Shown here piece after piece: positions 30,400-40,827 of a stretch of DNA of 64,000 nt (the first letter of the stretch is position 1; every line of letters begins with the position of its first letter). The translations under genes and the position numbers were made by a program. Below the pieces are notes generated by a model. It was not told where the DNA came from, searched no databases, and was given only the letters and a program-made list of their open reading frames with translations. This DNA comes from Ambrosia x helenae (Eukaryota; Streptophyta; Magnoliopsida; Asterales; Asteraceae). Location: contig CM061227.1 of NCBI GenBank assembly GCA_030844895.1, positions 76,496,575 through 76,560,574 on the forward strand, given 5' to 3'.

Positions 30400-33300
30400 A
30401 TGTCTGAGCAAGAGAAGACTAACGAACAAGCAGGATCGTCCTCACAACCTGCTAAGACTGTACCACCGAAGCAGCTAGATTTCGAGAACGCACACAACTG
30501 TTGTGCTTATTTGGGAGATGTCAAGAAGCACACCGAATTTGCTGATATTATAAAGTTTTTGAAGAGATGTAGAGTAATTGACGCGATTGCTACACCAACC
30601 GTCATTTACCGAGATATTATGCAGGAGTTTTGGTCAAACGCGAAGCTGGATTTTTGGAATTGTGAGTCATGTTTGACAAGCAAGGTTCAAGAACAGAGAA
30701 TAATTGTTTGTGAACAAGATTTACGAGAGGCGTTGAACTTGCATGATGAAAAGATGGACCCTAAAGAGTTGGGATTCATGGAACAGCGTAAGTGTTTCTT
30801 GAGGATGAAATATAATGGACCTATCACCGATGGTTCACTACATAAAGGAAAACTGTGCCCTCAGTTTAAATATTTGGCACATGTTTTGATTCATGTATTT
30901 GGATCGGCTACGGGTGGATATGACTTGATGAGGAAAAGCATAAGCTCTATGATGGTTGCATTAATATTGAACAAACCGTTCAATGTTTCTGGCATGCTTA
31001 TGGATCATTTACTTGAGCCGGTTAATGGCACAAGAACACTGAAGTTTTTGCTATATCCTCGTTTTCTACAAAAGGTGTTCGACAATAAATATAAAGACTT
31101 GAAAAAGGATCCCACTCATATTGTTGTTCAAGAACACATGACATTGAACACACTTGCCAGAATGAAAGCTTACAAAGGCTTATCAGCTGATGAACGTCCT
31201 CCTGTTAGGCGTTTATTTGGACACTTAGCAAGACTTGATTATGAAGATCCAGGAAAAGGGTTAGTGAGACATGCTGATAGCAATTCTGAACCTGATGATC
31301 CTTTACATCATATTGATCCTGATGCGAAGCGAAAGAGACAGATAGTGAATGTGGGTGCAAAAGGTGGTAAAATGAAGAAGAAAGAGGTGGTAATGAAGGT
31401 CGTTGAACCTGAAAAAGAGAAACCGAAGTCTGCACCGAGGAGGCAGAAGAGTAAAGCTCAGAAAGGTATACATTTGGTTGATGAGGTGTCTATTGATTCC
31501 GAAGAGACACAAGAAGATGAGAGATGGAATTCTGAAGCTGAAACCGTTGAGACCACCTTGCCCAAGGCCACTGAGGCTGGTGTGTCTGCTGATGCTGAAG
31601 TTCAAGGAGATAAGAGTCCAATTCAGGACGAGGTAATTGAAGTTATTCTGAATATGGATGATATTGAAGCTGGTTCTCCTGTTCAAGCAAAGAAAAAGAA
31701 GAAACAGGAAAAACCAAGTTTGAAGAGAAAGAAAGAGCTAGAAATGTTAATGGCTGGCAAGAATTTACCACCAGCTACTAGTTCAAAGTCACCGGTTGCT
31801 GAGCAGGTACAGAAGAAACAGAAAACCACAAAAACTTCAAGCACACCACAAACAGAAGGAATTCCAATGGATGATGTGAATGAAGCATTGGATAATGTGC
31901 TGAAGAAAATGAGAAAAGGCAAAATGCAAGAAGTTGTTGAACAACCTGCTAAGAAAAAGGTTTCTGTTGATAGTGATGTTATGGATGCTGTTAATCAAAG
32001 ACTGACTAAAATGATGAATATCATTAACAAACAGCAGAGTGAGATTGAACAGTTAAAATCGAATGACAAAAAGATGTTAGAGGTTGTAGTCACATCAGCG
32101 GATGATAGTGCATTGATGAAGAAAACCATCAAGAGGTTGAAGAGGGAAAACAGAAAGTTGCTAAAGCATGAGAAACGAAATACTAGAAGGATAATGGCTT
32201 TGAAGGAGGAGAACAAAGAACTGAAGAAGAATAACAAGAAAATGGATAATCTGATTCATGACTTGTACAATCGAGCTCCTCAACTTCAAGCCGGTGAGGA
32301 AGACAAAGAGTTAGATGAAGAACAGGTTGATTTTGAACCATCAGATGAGGATGAAGATGATGAGTTAGATGAGGATGCTGGTAACGATACTAAGAAAAAG
32401 AAGAAAGACGATAATGATGGTGATGATGGTTCGAGTGATGGTTCAGGTGATAGCGGCTCTGCTTCTGATGATAGTGATGATGATAATGATGACACTGAAC
32501 AGTTTTCATATGAAAAGCGTGAAACAGGTAAGGGTGGAGAATCAAGTTCGAAAGCTCCGGGTGAGAATGTTGATGATGAAGATATTTTCTGGAACGAAAG
32601 ATTAAAGTCATTGTCTGAAGAAGATAAGACTAAGTATCGTCAGATGTTAACCGATCGAGTCTGGACGATAGACATGACTAGCAGGTTTCCTGAAATATTT
32701 GAATCTGATAATAAACTCTTCGAATTGGAATATGATGACCCTGATCTTGAGGATGGGGAAGTGTCTGCAGCTATTTCAAAAGAAAGTTTGGAAGGTTTAG
32801 CAAAGCAAGTGGGTAAGACGTTAGAAGAATTACTTGCTGATAATTTTATTCCTAAGATTCCTGAGAAAGAAGTTGGAAATCACTCGGATGATCGTGATGT
32901 TCCTGCATTCGAGGAAGTCGAGATGGAAGATATTACGAGCGATGAATATCCACAATATTTCAGAACAAATCAAGAATGTGGATTTTCTTTCTCAGACGAA
33001 TTGCTAAACCATGCTGAGAAAATAGCCAAAGAGAAGAGTAAGATATTTGAAGAACATATCTTTGAAGGGCATGAAAAGCCTCGGTTCGAACAAACAGACA
33101 GTTTGAAGGAGTTGTTGAGGAAGCTAAAGGAGAAGGAGAATAACCGCCCTAAAGCTGATATTCAGGGAAGCTTCTACAAACTTCATAGCAGTATGTTCAA
33201 AGGCCGTGCCTTGGCCTGGAAGTTTGTCAAAGAGCTTAGGTGTTTTGCGGTGAAATGGGAGAAAGGTATTCTATACTTTGAGAAGTTTCATCACTTAAAG

Positions 33301-33822
33301 ACTCTTCCTTACTGGGCAATCAGGGATATTTGTCGTCACCGTTTAACGGGAGCGCCAAATAGCCAGATTGATTATTTTGCTGAGAAGATGACCCGTGAGA
33401 GTCGAACCGAGTGGAATCTGTTTAGACCCCAGTATCCAAAGAGGATTGAACACAAGAAGGAAATTAACGAGATAACTGGGTTGCCCAAGGTTACTTTGAA
33501 GTATAAACCACCGCGGGTGCTGAAGAAAATTCCGTTGTTGCATATTCCTCAGCATTTTGCTAAAGACTTTATATGGTGGTACTATGATTGGAAGAGAGCA
33601 GAGGCCGTGATTGTGTTAAAAGACGGTGAGAAGGATTATAAGAAGGTGCTTATTTTTGATCCTATGTGGCTAATCAATTGCTCACATGAGGATATCATCA
33701 TGCTATTCTATAATCCGATCTACTCAGACGCAAAAGATGCTGAGCAAGCAGGAAAATACCAACGTGTGGTATTTCTGTGCTTTGCATATGACATCAACGC
33801 TGGATGTGATTATGAACAGTAG
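30400..33822 (+). CDS. SV2 third ORF product (Sirevirus post-pol protein), unknown function
   Basis: 1140 residues from ATG 30400 (MSEQEK), chosen because it follows the splice-like TTTTGCAG; an in-frame GTG lies upstream. The N-terminal half has FWSNAKL, QDLREALNLHDE, GGYDLMRKS and LYPRF (about residue 218), matching the SV1 third ORF distantly. Then Lys-rich, nuclear-signal-like tracts (about 430-447), a long coiled coil (about 565-635, LKRENRKLLKHEKRN), a very acidic Asp/Ser/Gly tract (about 640-710), and an aromatic-rich C-terminal domain (about 920-1140, WAIRDICRHRLTG, DFIWWYYDWKRAE). No signal peptide or transmembrane segment is visible, so an envelope role is unlikely. TAG at 33820-33822 is followed by the same frame to 33978. 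Confidence 0.85.
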   Translation: MSEQEKTNEQAGSSSQPAKTVPPKQLDFENAHNCCAYLGDVKKHTEFADIIKFLKRCRVIDAIATPTVIYRDIMQEFWSNAKLDFWNCESCLTSKVQEQRIIVCEQDLREALNLHDEKMDPKELGFMEQRKCFLRMKYNGPITDGSLHKGKLCPQFKYLAHVLIHVFGSATGGYDLMRKSISSMMVALILNKPFNVSGMLMDHLLEPVNGTRTLKFLLYPRFLQKVFDNKYKDLKKDPTHIVVQEHMTLNTLARMKAYKGLSADERPPVRRLFGHLARLDYEDPGKGLVRHADSNSEPDDPLHHIDPDAKRKRQIVNVGAKGGKMKKKEVVMKVVEPEKEKPKSAPRRQKSKAQKGIHLVDEVSIDSEETQEDERWNSEAETVETTLPKATEAGVSADAEVQGDKSPIQDEVIEVILNMDDIEAGSPVQAKKKKKQEKPSLKRKKELEMLMAGKNLPPATSSKSPVAEQVQKKQKTTKTSSTPQTEGIPMDDVNEALDNVLKKMRKGKMQEVVEQPAKKKVSVDSDVMDAVNQRLTKMMNIINKQQSEIEQLKSNDKKMLEVVVTSADDSALMKKTIKRLKRENRKLLKHEKRNTRRIMALKEENKELKKNNKKMDNLIHDLYNRAPQLQAGEEDKELDEEQVDFEPSDEDEDDELDEDAGNDTKKKKKDDNDGDDGSSDGSGDSGSASDDSDDDNDDTEQFSYEKRETGKGGESSSKAPGENVDDEDIFWNERLKSLSEEDKTKYRQMLTDRVWTIDMTSRFPEIFESDNKLFELEYDDPDLEDGEVSAAISKESLEGLAKQVGKTLEELLADNFIPKIPEKEVGNHSDDRDVPAFEEVEMEDITSDEYPQYFRTNQECGFSFSDELLNHAEKIAKEKSKIFEEHIFEGHEKPRFEQTDSLKELLRKLKEKENNRPKADIQGSFYKLHSSMFKGRALAWKFVKELRCFAVKWEKGILYFEKFHHLKTLPYWAIRDICRHRLTGAPNSQIDYFAEKMTRESRTEWNLFRPQYPKRIEHKKEINEITGLPKVTLKYKPPRVLKKIPLLHIPQHFAKDFIWWYYDWKRAEAVIVLKDGEKDYKKVLIFDPMWLINCSHEDIIMLFYNPIYSDAKDAEQAGKYQRVVFLCFAYDINAGCDYEQ

Positions 33823-33978
33823 TTGGGTAAAACTGTTGAGAAGACTGTGCCTGTGAAGAAAACAAAGAAGAAGACATTTCAGGAACCGGAACTGACTAGA
33901 GAACAAAAGATTATACGACACATCAGAATAATGAACAAGCACATGGATGAACAGAGAAGACAACAATCCAAGCAATAG
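33823..33978 (+). pseudogene. C-terminal extension of the SV2 third ORF beyond a single TAG
   Basis: In frame with the upstream ORF and open for 51 codons of basic, helical sequence (KKTKKKTF, QRRQQSKQ) to TAG just before the polypurine tract. SV1's third ORF has a comparable basic tail in the same place. The internal TAG is therefore probably one point mutation; leaky readthrough is possible but unsupported. Confidence 0.65.
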
Positions 33979-33980
33979 TC

Positions 33981-33991
33981 GAGGGGGAGTT
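33981..33991 (+). promoter_or_regulatory. SV2 polypurine tract
   Basis: GAGGGGGAGTT immediately 5' of the 3' LTR. A second AGGGGGAGA copy sits at 29932, and multiple tracts are a known Sirevirus trait. Confidence 0.9.
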
Positions 33992-34502
33992 TGTAGGTGC
34001 ATATGTGCGACTAATGCTTTGGATTGGATAAATCATATGTTTTGTTTCCTGTCGTTGGTGCGAAGGAAAGATTTTGATGGTGCGAAGGAGAGTTTTCAAG
34101 GGTGCGAAGGAAGCTTTTGGGCGAATGAAGAATGTTTATTATAGAGTTTGGTTCGACCACTCAAAGTGGGCGAACCTGCACATTCGCACGAACAAAGTGG
34201 GCGAATGTGCAGTTTATAAATAGGCAAACTCAGTTTTTGCAGCTAATTTTGAGTCATTTATTTCCCGCCACTTTCTGAATTCTCTCTGTAACTTTTTATA
34301 AACTTGTTTTGCGTCGAGTCCTTGATTGTAATTACTTTTCTACGTGTATTCAAGTTTGATTATTAATGAAAACGTTTGAAAATGATGATTTGTGTGTGTT
34401 TATCTGATTAGTTATCATTTTGTGCTGGTTTTGGGGATTCCGCACCCAAAACTAAATTGTTTGATTGTCTTTGTAGCTTACCGATCCTTTCACGCGCATA
34501 CA
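33992..34502 (+). repeat. SV2 3' LTR
   Basis: 511 bp. Two differences from the 5' LTR seen by eye: A/G at about 34144 and C/T at about 34248. Ends GCGCATACA, followed by the target duplication AGTTA. Confidence 0.97.
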
Positions 34503-34507
34503 AGTTA
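34503..34507. other. SV2 target-site duplication, right copy (AGTTA)
   Basis: Identical to 19355-19359. Confidence 0.95.
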
Positions 34508-34607
34508 CCTATGTTTTCACGGTATTTTTTTCACACTAGGAGGATGTTTATGTTTGCTACCCATGTCAGCAACACTAATGAAGTGGGTTTTGTTTTTGCT
34601 TTTTCAG

Positions 34608-34787
34608 GTTTCAGTTAGATTGAACGATCTAAATGTTTCTTGCTCGTGCAACAATTTTAAACGAATTGGTTTTCTGTGTAGGCATGTTTTCTGTGTTTTC
34701 AGGTTATCGAAGGTTGAAAAAATTCCTCCACACTACATTTGTGATCGCTGGAAGAGGGATGTTCTACCCAAGCGTATCTTTGCTATT
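34608..34787 (+). pseudogene. FAR1-like gene, SWIM zinc-finger exon, cut by the TK insertion
   Basis: Follows the acceptor TTTTTCAG at 34607. Encodes CSCNNFKRIGFLCRH, the C-x-C...C-x-H SWIM finger typical of FAR1/MULE proteins, then KVEKIPPHYICDRWKRDVLPKRIFAI, the usual sequence after it. The ORF is interrupted after ATT (34785-34787), where TK begins. The gene continues in the same frame at 45622. Between 34508 and 34607 lies intronic or decayed sequence. Confidence 0.85.
34783..34787. other. TK target-site duplication, left copy (CTATT)
   Basis: CTATT precedes the LTR at 34788, and an identical CTATT follows the other LTR at 45617-45621. Confidence 0.95.
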
Positions 34788-37632
34788 TGTCACACCCTCA
34801 AATTTCCACTGCGGGGTTTATACCGCGAGGCGCATGACATACCAGGATCCCATAGCCATAAGTCATATGAACGAACTCTAAATGCCCAAACCATTTAGTT
34901 CGTTTTCAAAACCAAGTTTAGTTAAGCTGCGGAAGCGTAAACCAAATTTAAAACTTTTAAAACCATGCGCAAAACAACACGCCCAAATATAAACCATATG
35001 AAAGAAAATGTAAAAACATAATATGTAATTTAGGTGTATGCCCAAGACCACAAATGCAGTGAAGTGTGCAGTGCTTTCTAATCCTGGCACCGGAAGCTTA
35101 CTACCTGCAAAAGCATGTAAATCGTGGGTCAACAAACAATGTTGGTGAGTTCACTAAGTAAAGTAGATGAGTGTGTAACTGCGCTGGTTTCCAAAACCAC
35201 GTAAACAAGTAATTGACCCACTACAAGAACCGTGTAAACACTAGTTCGTCGCATGTCAAGGGTAGCTAGCCCATTCATGATAACTAACACCGAATATACC
35301 GAACTGCTATGTACGTGTAGCCACAAATGTGAGCCGCATGCCTGACATCATTGTCTATCCACAATGATAAAGTTTCGTTAAGTTATAGTTCACGCCCGCG
35401 CTCCCCGAGCCGGTGTGAGGTTTGTAAGACCTAATAGCGCTATCAACTAATAACCCGCTTGCCATAACCCGGCAACTCATTCGGTACGTGAGGACTTACA
35501 GATGATAGAGTTGGTTTAGTTCATCAAGGACACAGTTTGCGAACTAGTAAAAGCCGACTCACACAAAGAGTCAAAAACCGACCCACACAAGGATCCATAG
35601 TATCCCAACCCGGGATGTGTAAGTAGTCCCAAACCGGACTAGAAAATAGTAGTCCCAAACTGGACTAGAAAATAGTAGTCCCAAACCGGACTAGAAAATG
35701 TTAAGTAAGTTGTCTCAACCCGAGACGCATGCTTTTGAGAAAAGAGTAGTGAAACTCACCTTAGAATGCAAGCAAATAAATCCAACTCCAAAGTAGGGTG
35801 TGCTACCGACTCCCTAGTACATGTGTCACTAAGTGAGTATATGTGTAATACCATTACACCATATAATCCGTTTGTCCAAGACGTTTAAATGTTCAAAAGC
35901 GTGTAAGTGACACCTAGTGATTCTACATGCATAAGTAAATCATACGGACCCGTTGGTGAATATGTTGGTTACCATTAGTTTTACACTTCATATGCATCTC
36001 ATATAAGTGCCCATTCAAATATATATCAAACACATACCACATAGGACTCCAATTAGTTACACAAACACAAAATACACAATCTGCGTTTTTAGGACAGATT
36101 GTGCGTCACCAAAACTAATTTATTTAAAATACTAAATCAGTGAGTTAAACTCCCAAATATTTACTGAATATTATATGGGATTCATTTGATAACCCCTATT
36201 TTTGTTTTGTCTCAAAACCAAACACAAAAATCATGAAAAATCGTACATCACAGATATGTCCAGAAAGTTTCTACAGCAGGTCAGGTTAGTAGAAAAAATC
36301 CCAAAAATTGTGTATTCATCCAAACGGGATGAATCCACTTGGAAAAGTCAAGCTATTCTAGTGTTAACCCACTGTCCAAATTTCATAACTTAATTCCTTG
36401 TAAAACTCAAGTTATGATTGTTTAAAGTTGACTTAGTTTGTTAATCCGAAAATCTGACATGACCTTTAATCAAAGAAAATTCCAAAAACATATCAAACGA
36501 CATCCAAATCAGATGATTTTGTCCATTCTAAAAAGCTAAGACCATGTACAATCTATTCATGCAAAGAATCGATCAAAACAATTATTTTCAAGCCACGAAA
36601 CAGACCCTAAAAGTCGACATTCATATTCTGTCCAGATTCTAATCATGCAATATTATGAATTATATCAAACCTACTTGCATATTATCAATCAATAACACCT
36701 AATAATCATCAATAACCATTACCAAACATTCCTAATACCTATTGTGATCAGATTCTATCACTATTCATGCAAAGATTACAACTTTAATGATCAAAACTTC
36801 AACAACCTGCGCAACAAGTAACCTATGATATTACTAATCGCCTATCATCATGTTTAATTCGTTTAATCTTCAAAAACCTCAAGTTTTAATAATTATCAAA
36901 AGCTTTTAGACCTGGACAAACCTTGTTATATGATTTTTATAACATAAAAATAAGATTAAAGCGTAAAGGATTAAAGATTATACCCCTAGCTCTTCGATAC
37001 AATCAACCGAACGCCTTTGGAGCTTCCCAATCGATGATCTTGAGCCTTTGCAGGTTGTTTGGGGTTTATAATTCGTAAGGGGCAGTAAGGGGGCGATTAG
37101 GGTTGAGTTTAGAGGTTGCATGGGGCTTAAGAGTGTTTAAATAGGGGTTTGAGGCGGTTTAGACCCGTCAGGCTATTTTGCGCGGCCGCTCGGGCCCTGT
37201 GAGCGGCCGCTCATAGGCCCTTGGCCCACGTGGGTGGCCCGTTTCGTCACCCGACGCGTTTTCCTTCGACGTTTTCGTTATTTCGGACCGTAACAAGTGC
37301 AACCCCATGCGTTAAGACCCTAATCAACCTAATGATCCACCTTTAATGATTTTATTAACGTATTCGGTTTAGGTTCACACAATCACGTATGGTTTTCACA
37401 TAAGTTCATCGAATATCACATAGACACGTAATCGCAATCAATCCAAATTAGTCTACTCATTATTATTATACTTTATTATTCACCAACGTCCAAGGTTCAC
37501 TAATCATGTATTCAGTTATTAACTCACAACAATGCAACGTGTGTCCTATCTAGCTAACCCTAGTTAAGTATAATGCAAGGAACGTAACTAGAGTTTAGTT
37601 AAAGTGAGAACCTGAATTTGCGGGGTATCACA
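34788..37632 (-). repeat. TK LTR, left copy (3' LTR in element orientation)
   Basis: Plus strand TGTCACACCC...GGGGTATCACA. Contains a 26-bp tandem triplet (35622-35699), a TATA-like CTATTTAAAC (minus strand, about 37137-37146), and two GCGGCCGC palindromes (37182, 37203) upstream of it. The open frames within are non-coding LTR sequence. Confidence 0.95.
35622..35699. repeat. 26-bp tandem repeat inside the TK LTR, three copies
   Basis: AGTAGTCCCAAACCGGACTA units start at 35622, 35648 and 35674; the right LTR has the same at about 43605-43682. Confidence 0.9.
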
Positions 37633-37761
37633 TTATCCCCAAGTTGAAAAGAATTTCGTCCCGAAATTCAGCAAGTAAACAATAAAGCCAGCTAGAAAAG
37701 TGTGCGCTTGGTTCCCGGATGTCACATCATCCCCAAGTTGAAAGGAATTTCGCCCCGAAAT

Positions 37762-38202
37762 TCACTTTGAGCGAGCTGCTTTATGTTTAGTGTTTGATCT
37801 ATGCACAAGTTCAGGTTTAGTAAAGAGGTGTGGATATTTGAGCCGCATTCGATCTTTGCACTCCCACGTATATTCCGGTCCTAGACGGGAATTCCATCGT
37901 ACCTTAACAATAGGTATAGTGTTTTGTTTGAGTTTCTTGACGCGCCGCTCAAGAATCTCCACTGGTTCATCCATGAACCGTAGTCGTCCGTCCACCTGGA
38001 TCTCCTCCAGTGGCTCCATCAGTGATGTATCCAACAGGCATTTCTTTATATTTGATACGTGGGGTACATCGTGTACCCCATTAAGTTCATTAGGCAGGTT
38101 TAACCTGTAAGCTACCGGACCAATCCTTTTGACAATCTCGAATGGTCCAACGTATCGTGGGTTCAACTTTCCACGTTTTCCAAAGCGTATCACCCCTTCC
38201 AA
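37762..38202 (-). pseudogene. TK integrase C-terminus with chromodomain
   Basis: Minus-strand reading gives the integrase GPY/F-type segment (NPRYVGPFEIVKRIGPVAYRL), then HDVPHVSNIKKCL, and a chromodomain-like end (VEILERRVKKLKQ, IPIVKVRWNS, EYTWECKDRM, YPHLF). Chromodomains direct chromovirus integration to particular chromatin. The segment is open for 146 codons, the best preserved part of TK, but is separated from the integrase core by frame breaks. The polypurine region (minus-strand TTGGGGATAATG) lies between it and the LTR. Confidence 0.85.
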
Positions 38203-38324
38203 GGTGACACCTTCAATGGAATCTTGTCCCCAACCTGGAGCTCCAAAGGTTTCCTACGCTTATCAGCGTAGCTTTTCTGTCGATCACGAGCAGCAGCCAT
38301 TCGGTATCTGATTTGCACTATCTT

Positions 38325-39181
38325 CTAAGAAGTTTCGTGCACGAGTTCGGGACCTGTTAGTTGGATATCCCCAACCCCAGTCCCGTAGATGGGAGACCTA
38401 CACTTGCGTCCATGAAGTGCCTCAAAAGGCGCACACTGTTTCGAAGTGTGATAGCTATTGTTATACGAGAATTCAATTAAAGGCAAGTGCTTATCCCAAC
38501 TGTTGCCAAAATCCACCATGCACGCTCATAGCAGATCTTTCGATGTTTGGATGGTACGTTCACTCTGTCCATCCATCTGTGGGTGATAGGCTGTGCTCAT
38601 ATCTAAGCGAGTCCCCAAAGCGTTTTGGAGAGTAGTCCAAAAATGAGAAGTGAATCACGCATCGCGATCAGATATAATAGAAGTAGGCACCCCATGCCTA
38701 GAGACTACCTCCTTGACGTAGAGATTTGCTAGTTTCTCCAGCGAGTCCGTTTCCTTTATTGCCAGAAAGTGTGCCGATTTGGTTAACCGATCCACGAAAA
38801 CCCAAATCATGGTATGGCCATTCGGCGTTCTAGGGAGCTTTGTGATGAAATCCATAGGGATTTCTGGTTGCTGGAGTAGGCCTGAAGGTTTCTGATATTC
38901 AATCTTAACCTTCGCACAAGTCAAGCACTTACTAACATATGTGACTATCTCAGCTTTCATGTTTGGCCACCGGTAAGGAGTTTTGAGATCTTGGTACATC
39001 TTGTTCGAACCAGGATGTACCGAATATCGAGAGGTGTGAGCTTCATCGAGCACCAGTTGTCTGATATCCCACAACGTGGTATCCAGACTCGATTCATGAA
39101 GTATTGAAGACCATCCGTCTTCCGTTCCAAGTGCTTATCAGCACCATGTGAAGTTTCAAGCCCGATGTTTTCTTCTTTCAA
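38325..39181 (-). pseudogene. TK integrase zinc region and catalytic core
   Basis: Read on the minus strand in two or three frames. At 39181-38960: start of the HHCC region. At 39074-38655: HTSRYSVHPGSNKMYQDLK, WPNMKAEIVTYVSKCLTCAKVK (HHCC zinc region), then VDRLTKSAHFLA and SRHGVPTSIISDRDA of the catalytic core. At 38519-38325: WDKHLPLIEFSYNNSYH and APFEALHGRKCRSPI. The core is split by frameshifts, so no functional integrase is possible. Confidence 0.85.
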
Positions 39182-39573
39182 GTCTCGCCCTGGGCTTCAC
39201 GTACCTTATCAGGAAGATTAGAATGTATAGTGGGTTGTAAAGCTCGCACCCGTTTAGGTTTCGTTTCCTTACGGTTGAGGGCATCAGCTACTACATTAGC
39301 TTTCCCTGGATGAAATATGATGGCACGGTCATAATCATTCAGAAGCTCGACCCATCGACGCTGTCGCATGTTCAGCTCCTTCTGATCGAATATGTGTTGG
39401 AGGCTCTTGTGGTCAGTGTAGATCATACACTTGGTCCTATAGAGGTAATGCCTCCAGATCTTTAGAGCAAAGGCCACTGCTCCCAGTTCCGAGTCATGGG
39501 TGGTGTAATTCTTCTCATGAACCTTCAATTGACGTGAAGCACACGCAATCACCTTATCACGCTGCATTAGCAC
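39178..39573 (-). pseudogene. TK RNase H
   Basis: Minus-strand frame with KVIACASRQLKVHEKNYTTHDSELGAVAFALK, YTDHKSLQHIFDQKELNMRQRRWVELL and HPGKANVVADALNRK, standard gypsy RNase H. The junction with RT is damaged: part of the connection region between QKGITYK and the RNase H start reads out of frame or is missing (about 39580-39690). Confidence 0.85.
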
Positions 39574-40827
39574 ACATCATAACCCTTGGATAGACGCATC
39601 ACAGTACACCACAAAGTCCTCTGTTCCCTCAGGTAGCGATAGTATCGGTGCACTGCAAAGTTTTGACCCGATTCTTGGGCATCTCCGCACTTATAGGTAA
39701 TGCCTTTCTGCGTTAGGACAGTGAGAGGTTGAGCGATCTTAGAGAATCCCTCAATGAATCTACGATAGTATCCCGCGAGACCAAGAAATTGGCGCACCTC
39801 AGTAGGGGTCCTAGGAGCCTCCCACTTTTTAATAGTGTCAATCTTGGCGGGGTCAACATGTATTCCTGCCTCGTTGACCACATGTCCAAGAAACTGGACT
39901 TCTCGAATCCAAAAGTCACATTTAGAGAATCTTGCATACAACTGCTCCTTTCTCAACAGTTCCAAGATCAGTTGCAGGTGTTGCTCGCGCTCTTCCCTGC
40001 TCTTGGAATAAATCAGTATGTCATCTATGAACACTATGACGAATTTGTCCAAATAGGGCTTGCACACATGGTTCATCGGAACAAGGAACACAGCAGGTGC
40101 ATCCAAATGGCATCACCAAAAACTCATAATGTCCATAACGAGTTCGAAAGGCTTTCTTTGCCACATCCTCCTCTCCGACTCTCAGCTGATGGTATCCTGA
40201 CCTCAAGTCAATCATAGAATAGAAACTCGACCCTTGCAGTTGGTCGAACAAGTCATCATTACGAGGCAAAGCGTAGCGGTTCTTAATCGTCACTTTGTTC
40301 AACTCCCGATAATCAATACACATGCGGAAACTCCCATCTTTCTTCTTAACAACCAGAACTGGAGCTACCCATGGCGAAGAACTAGGTCTAATGGAACCCC
40401 TACCCAATAGCTCTTGGAGTTGGGTAGATGGTTCTTGAAGTTCGCCTGGTGCTAGGCGGTATGGTGCGCGTTCAATTGGAGCTGCTCCCGGCGCAAGATC
40501 AATCTGGAACTCCACTTGACGAACGGGTGGAAGTCCAGGTAATTCCTCTGGGAAGACATCTGGGAAATCTTGGACCACTGGGATGTCCTCAATCTTGGTT
40601 TCAGTTTCAGCTCGAGTATCTGATATGTTAGCCAAAATGGCTAGACAGCCCTTACGAATACACTTCTGGGCCTTTAGATAGGAGATGATGCACACCATGG
40701 CACCACCACGATCACCCTGTATAGATAAAAGTTCTCCACTTGGGAGGGGGAATACGAACCATCTTCTCCTGACAGAGAATTTCAGCGTGTTGCTTGGACA
40801 ACCAGTCCATGCCAACCACGAGATCAA
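39567..40827 (-). pseudogene. TK reverse transcriptase
   Basis: Two overlapping minus-strand frames. 40827-40021 holds FPDVFPEELPGLPP, PVLVVKKKDGSFRMC, YRELNKVTIKNRYALP and SGYHQLRV. 40106-39567 holds FVIVFIDDILIYSKS with the Asp-Asp active site, then GHVVNEAGIHVDPAKI and LGLAGYYRRFIEGFSKI. The frame changes near FG(LT)NAPA at about 40110. Gypsy-type RT by motif order. Confidence 0.9.

Larger units (their letters stand above)
19360..34502 (+). mobile_element. SV2: nearly intact 15.1-kb Sirevirus (Ty1/copia)
   Basis: Complete element: 511-bp LTRs, tRNA-Met primer site, leader, gag, pol, a long spacer, a 3.4-kb third ORF, polypurine tract, 3' LTR, and a perfect 5-bp target duplication. By eye the LTRs differ at only two of 511 positions, so insertion is recent. 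Coding lesions are few: one frame break near the gag end and one TAG near the end of the third ORF; pol is open throughout. It lies in the coding orientation of the FAR1-like gene. Unusual size for copia, because of the long gag, the 2.3-kb spacer and the third ORF. Confidence 0.95.

Noticed and set aside
31303..31922. Minus-strand ORFs across the SV2 third ORF
   Set aside because: Antisense of Lys/Glu codons, no start context, no known domain.
32286..32611. ORFs opposite the acidic region of the SV2 third ORF
   Set aside because: Shadows of GAT/GAA codon bias (Ser-rich or His-rich products); no independent evidence.
34878..35326. Minus-strand ORFs in the TK LTR, repeated at 42861-43073
   Set aside because: They lie wholly in LTR sequence and differ between copies by frame-neutral chance. 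Not genes.
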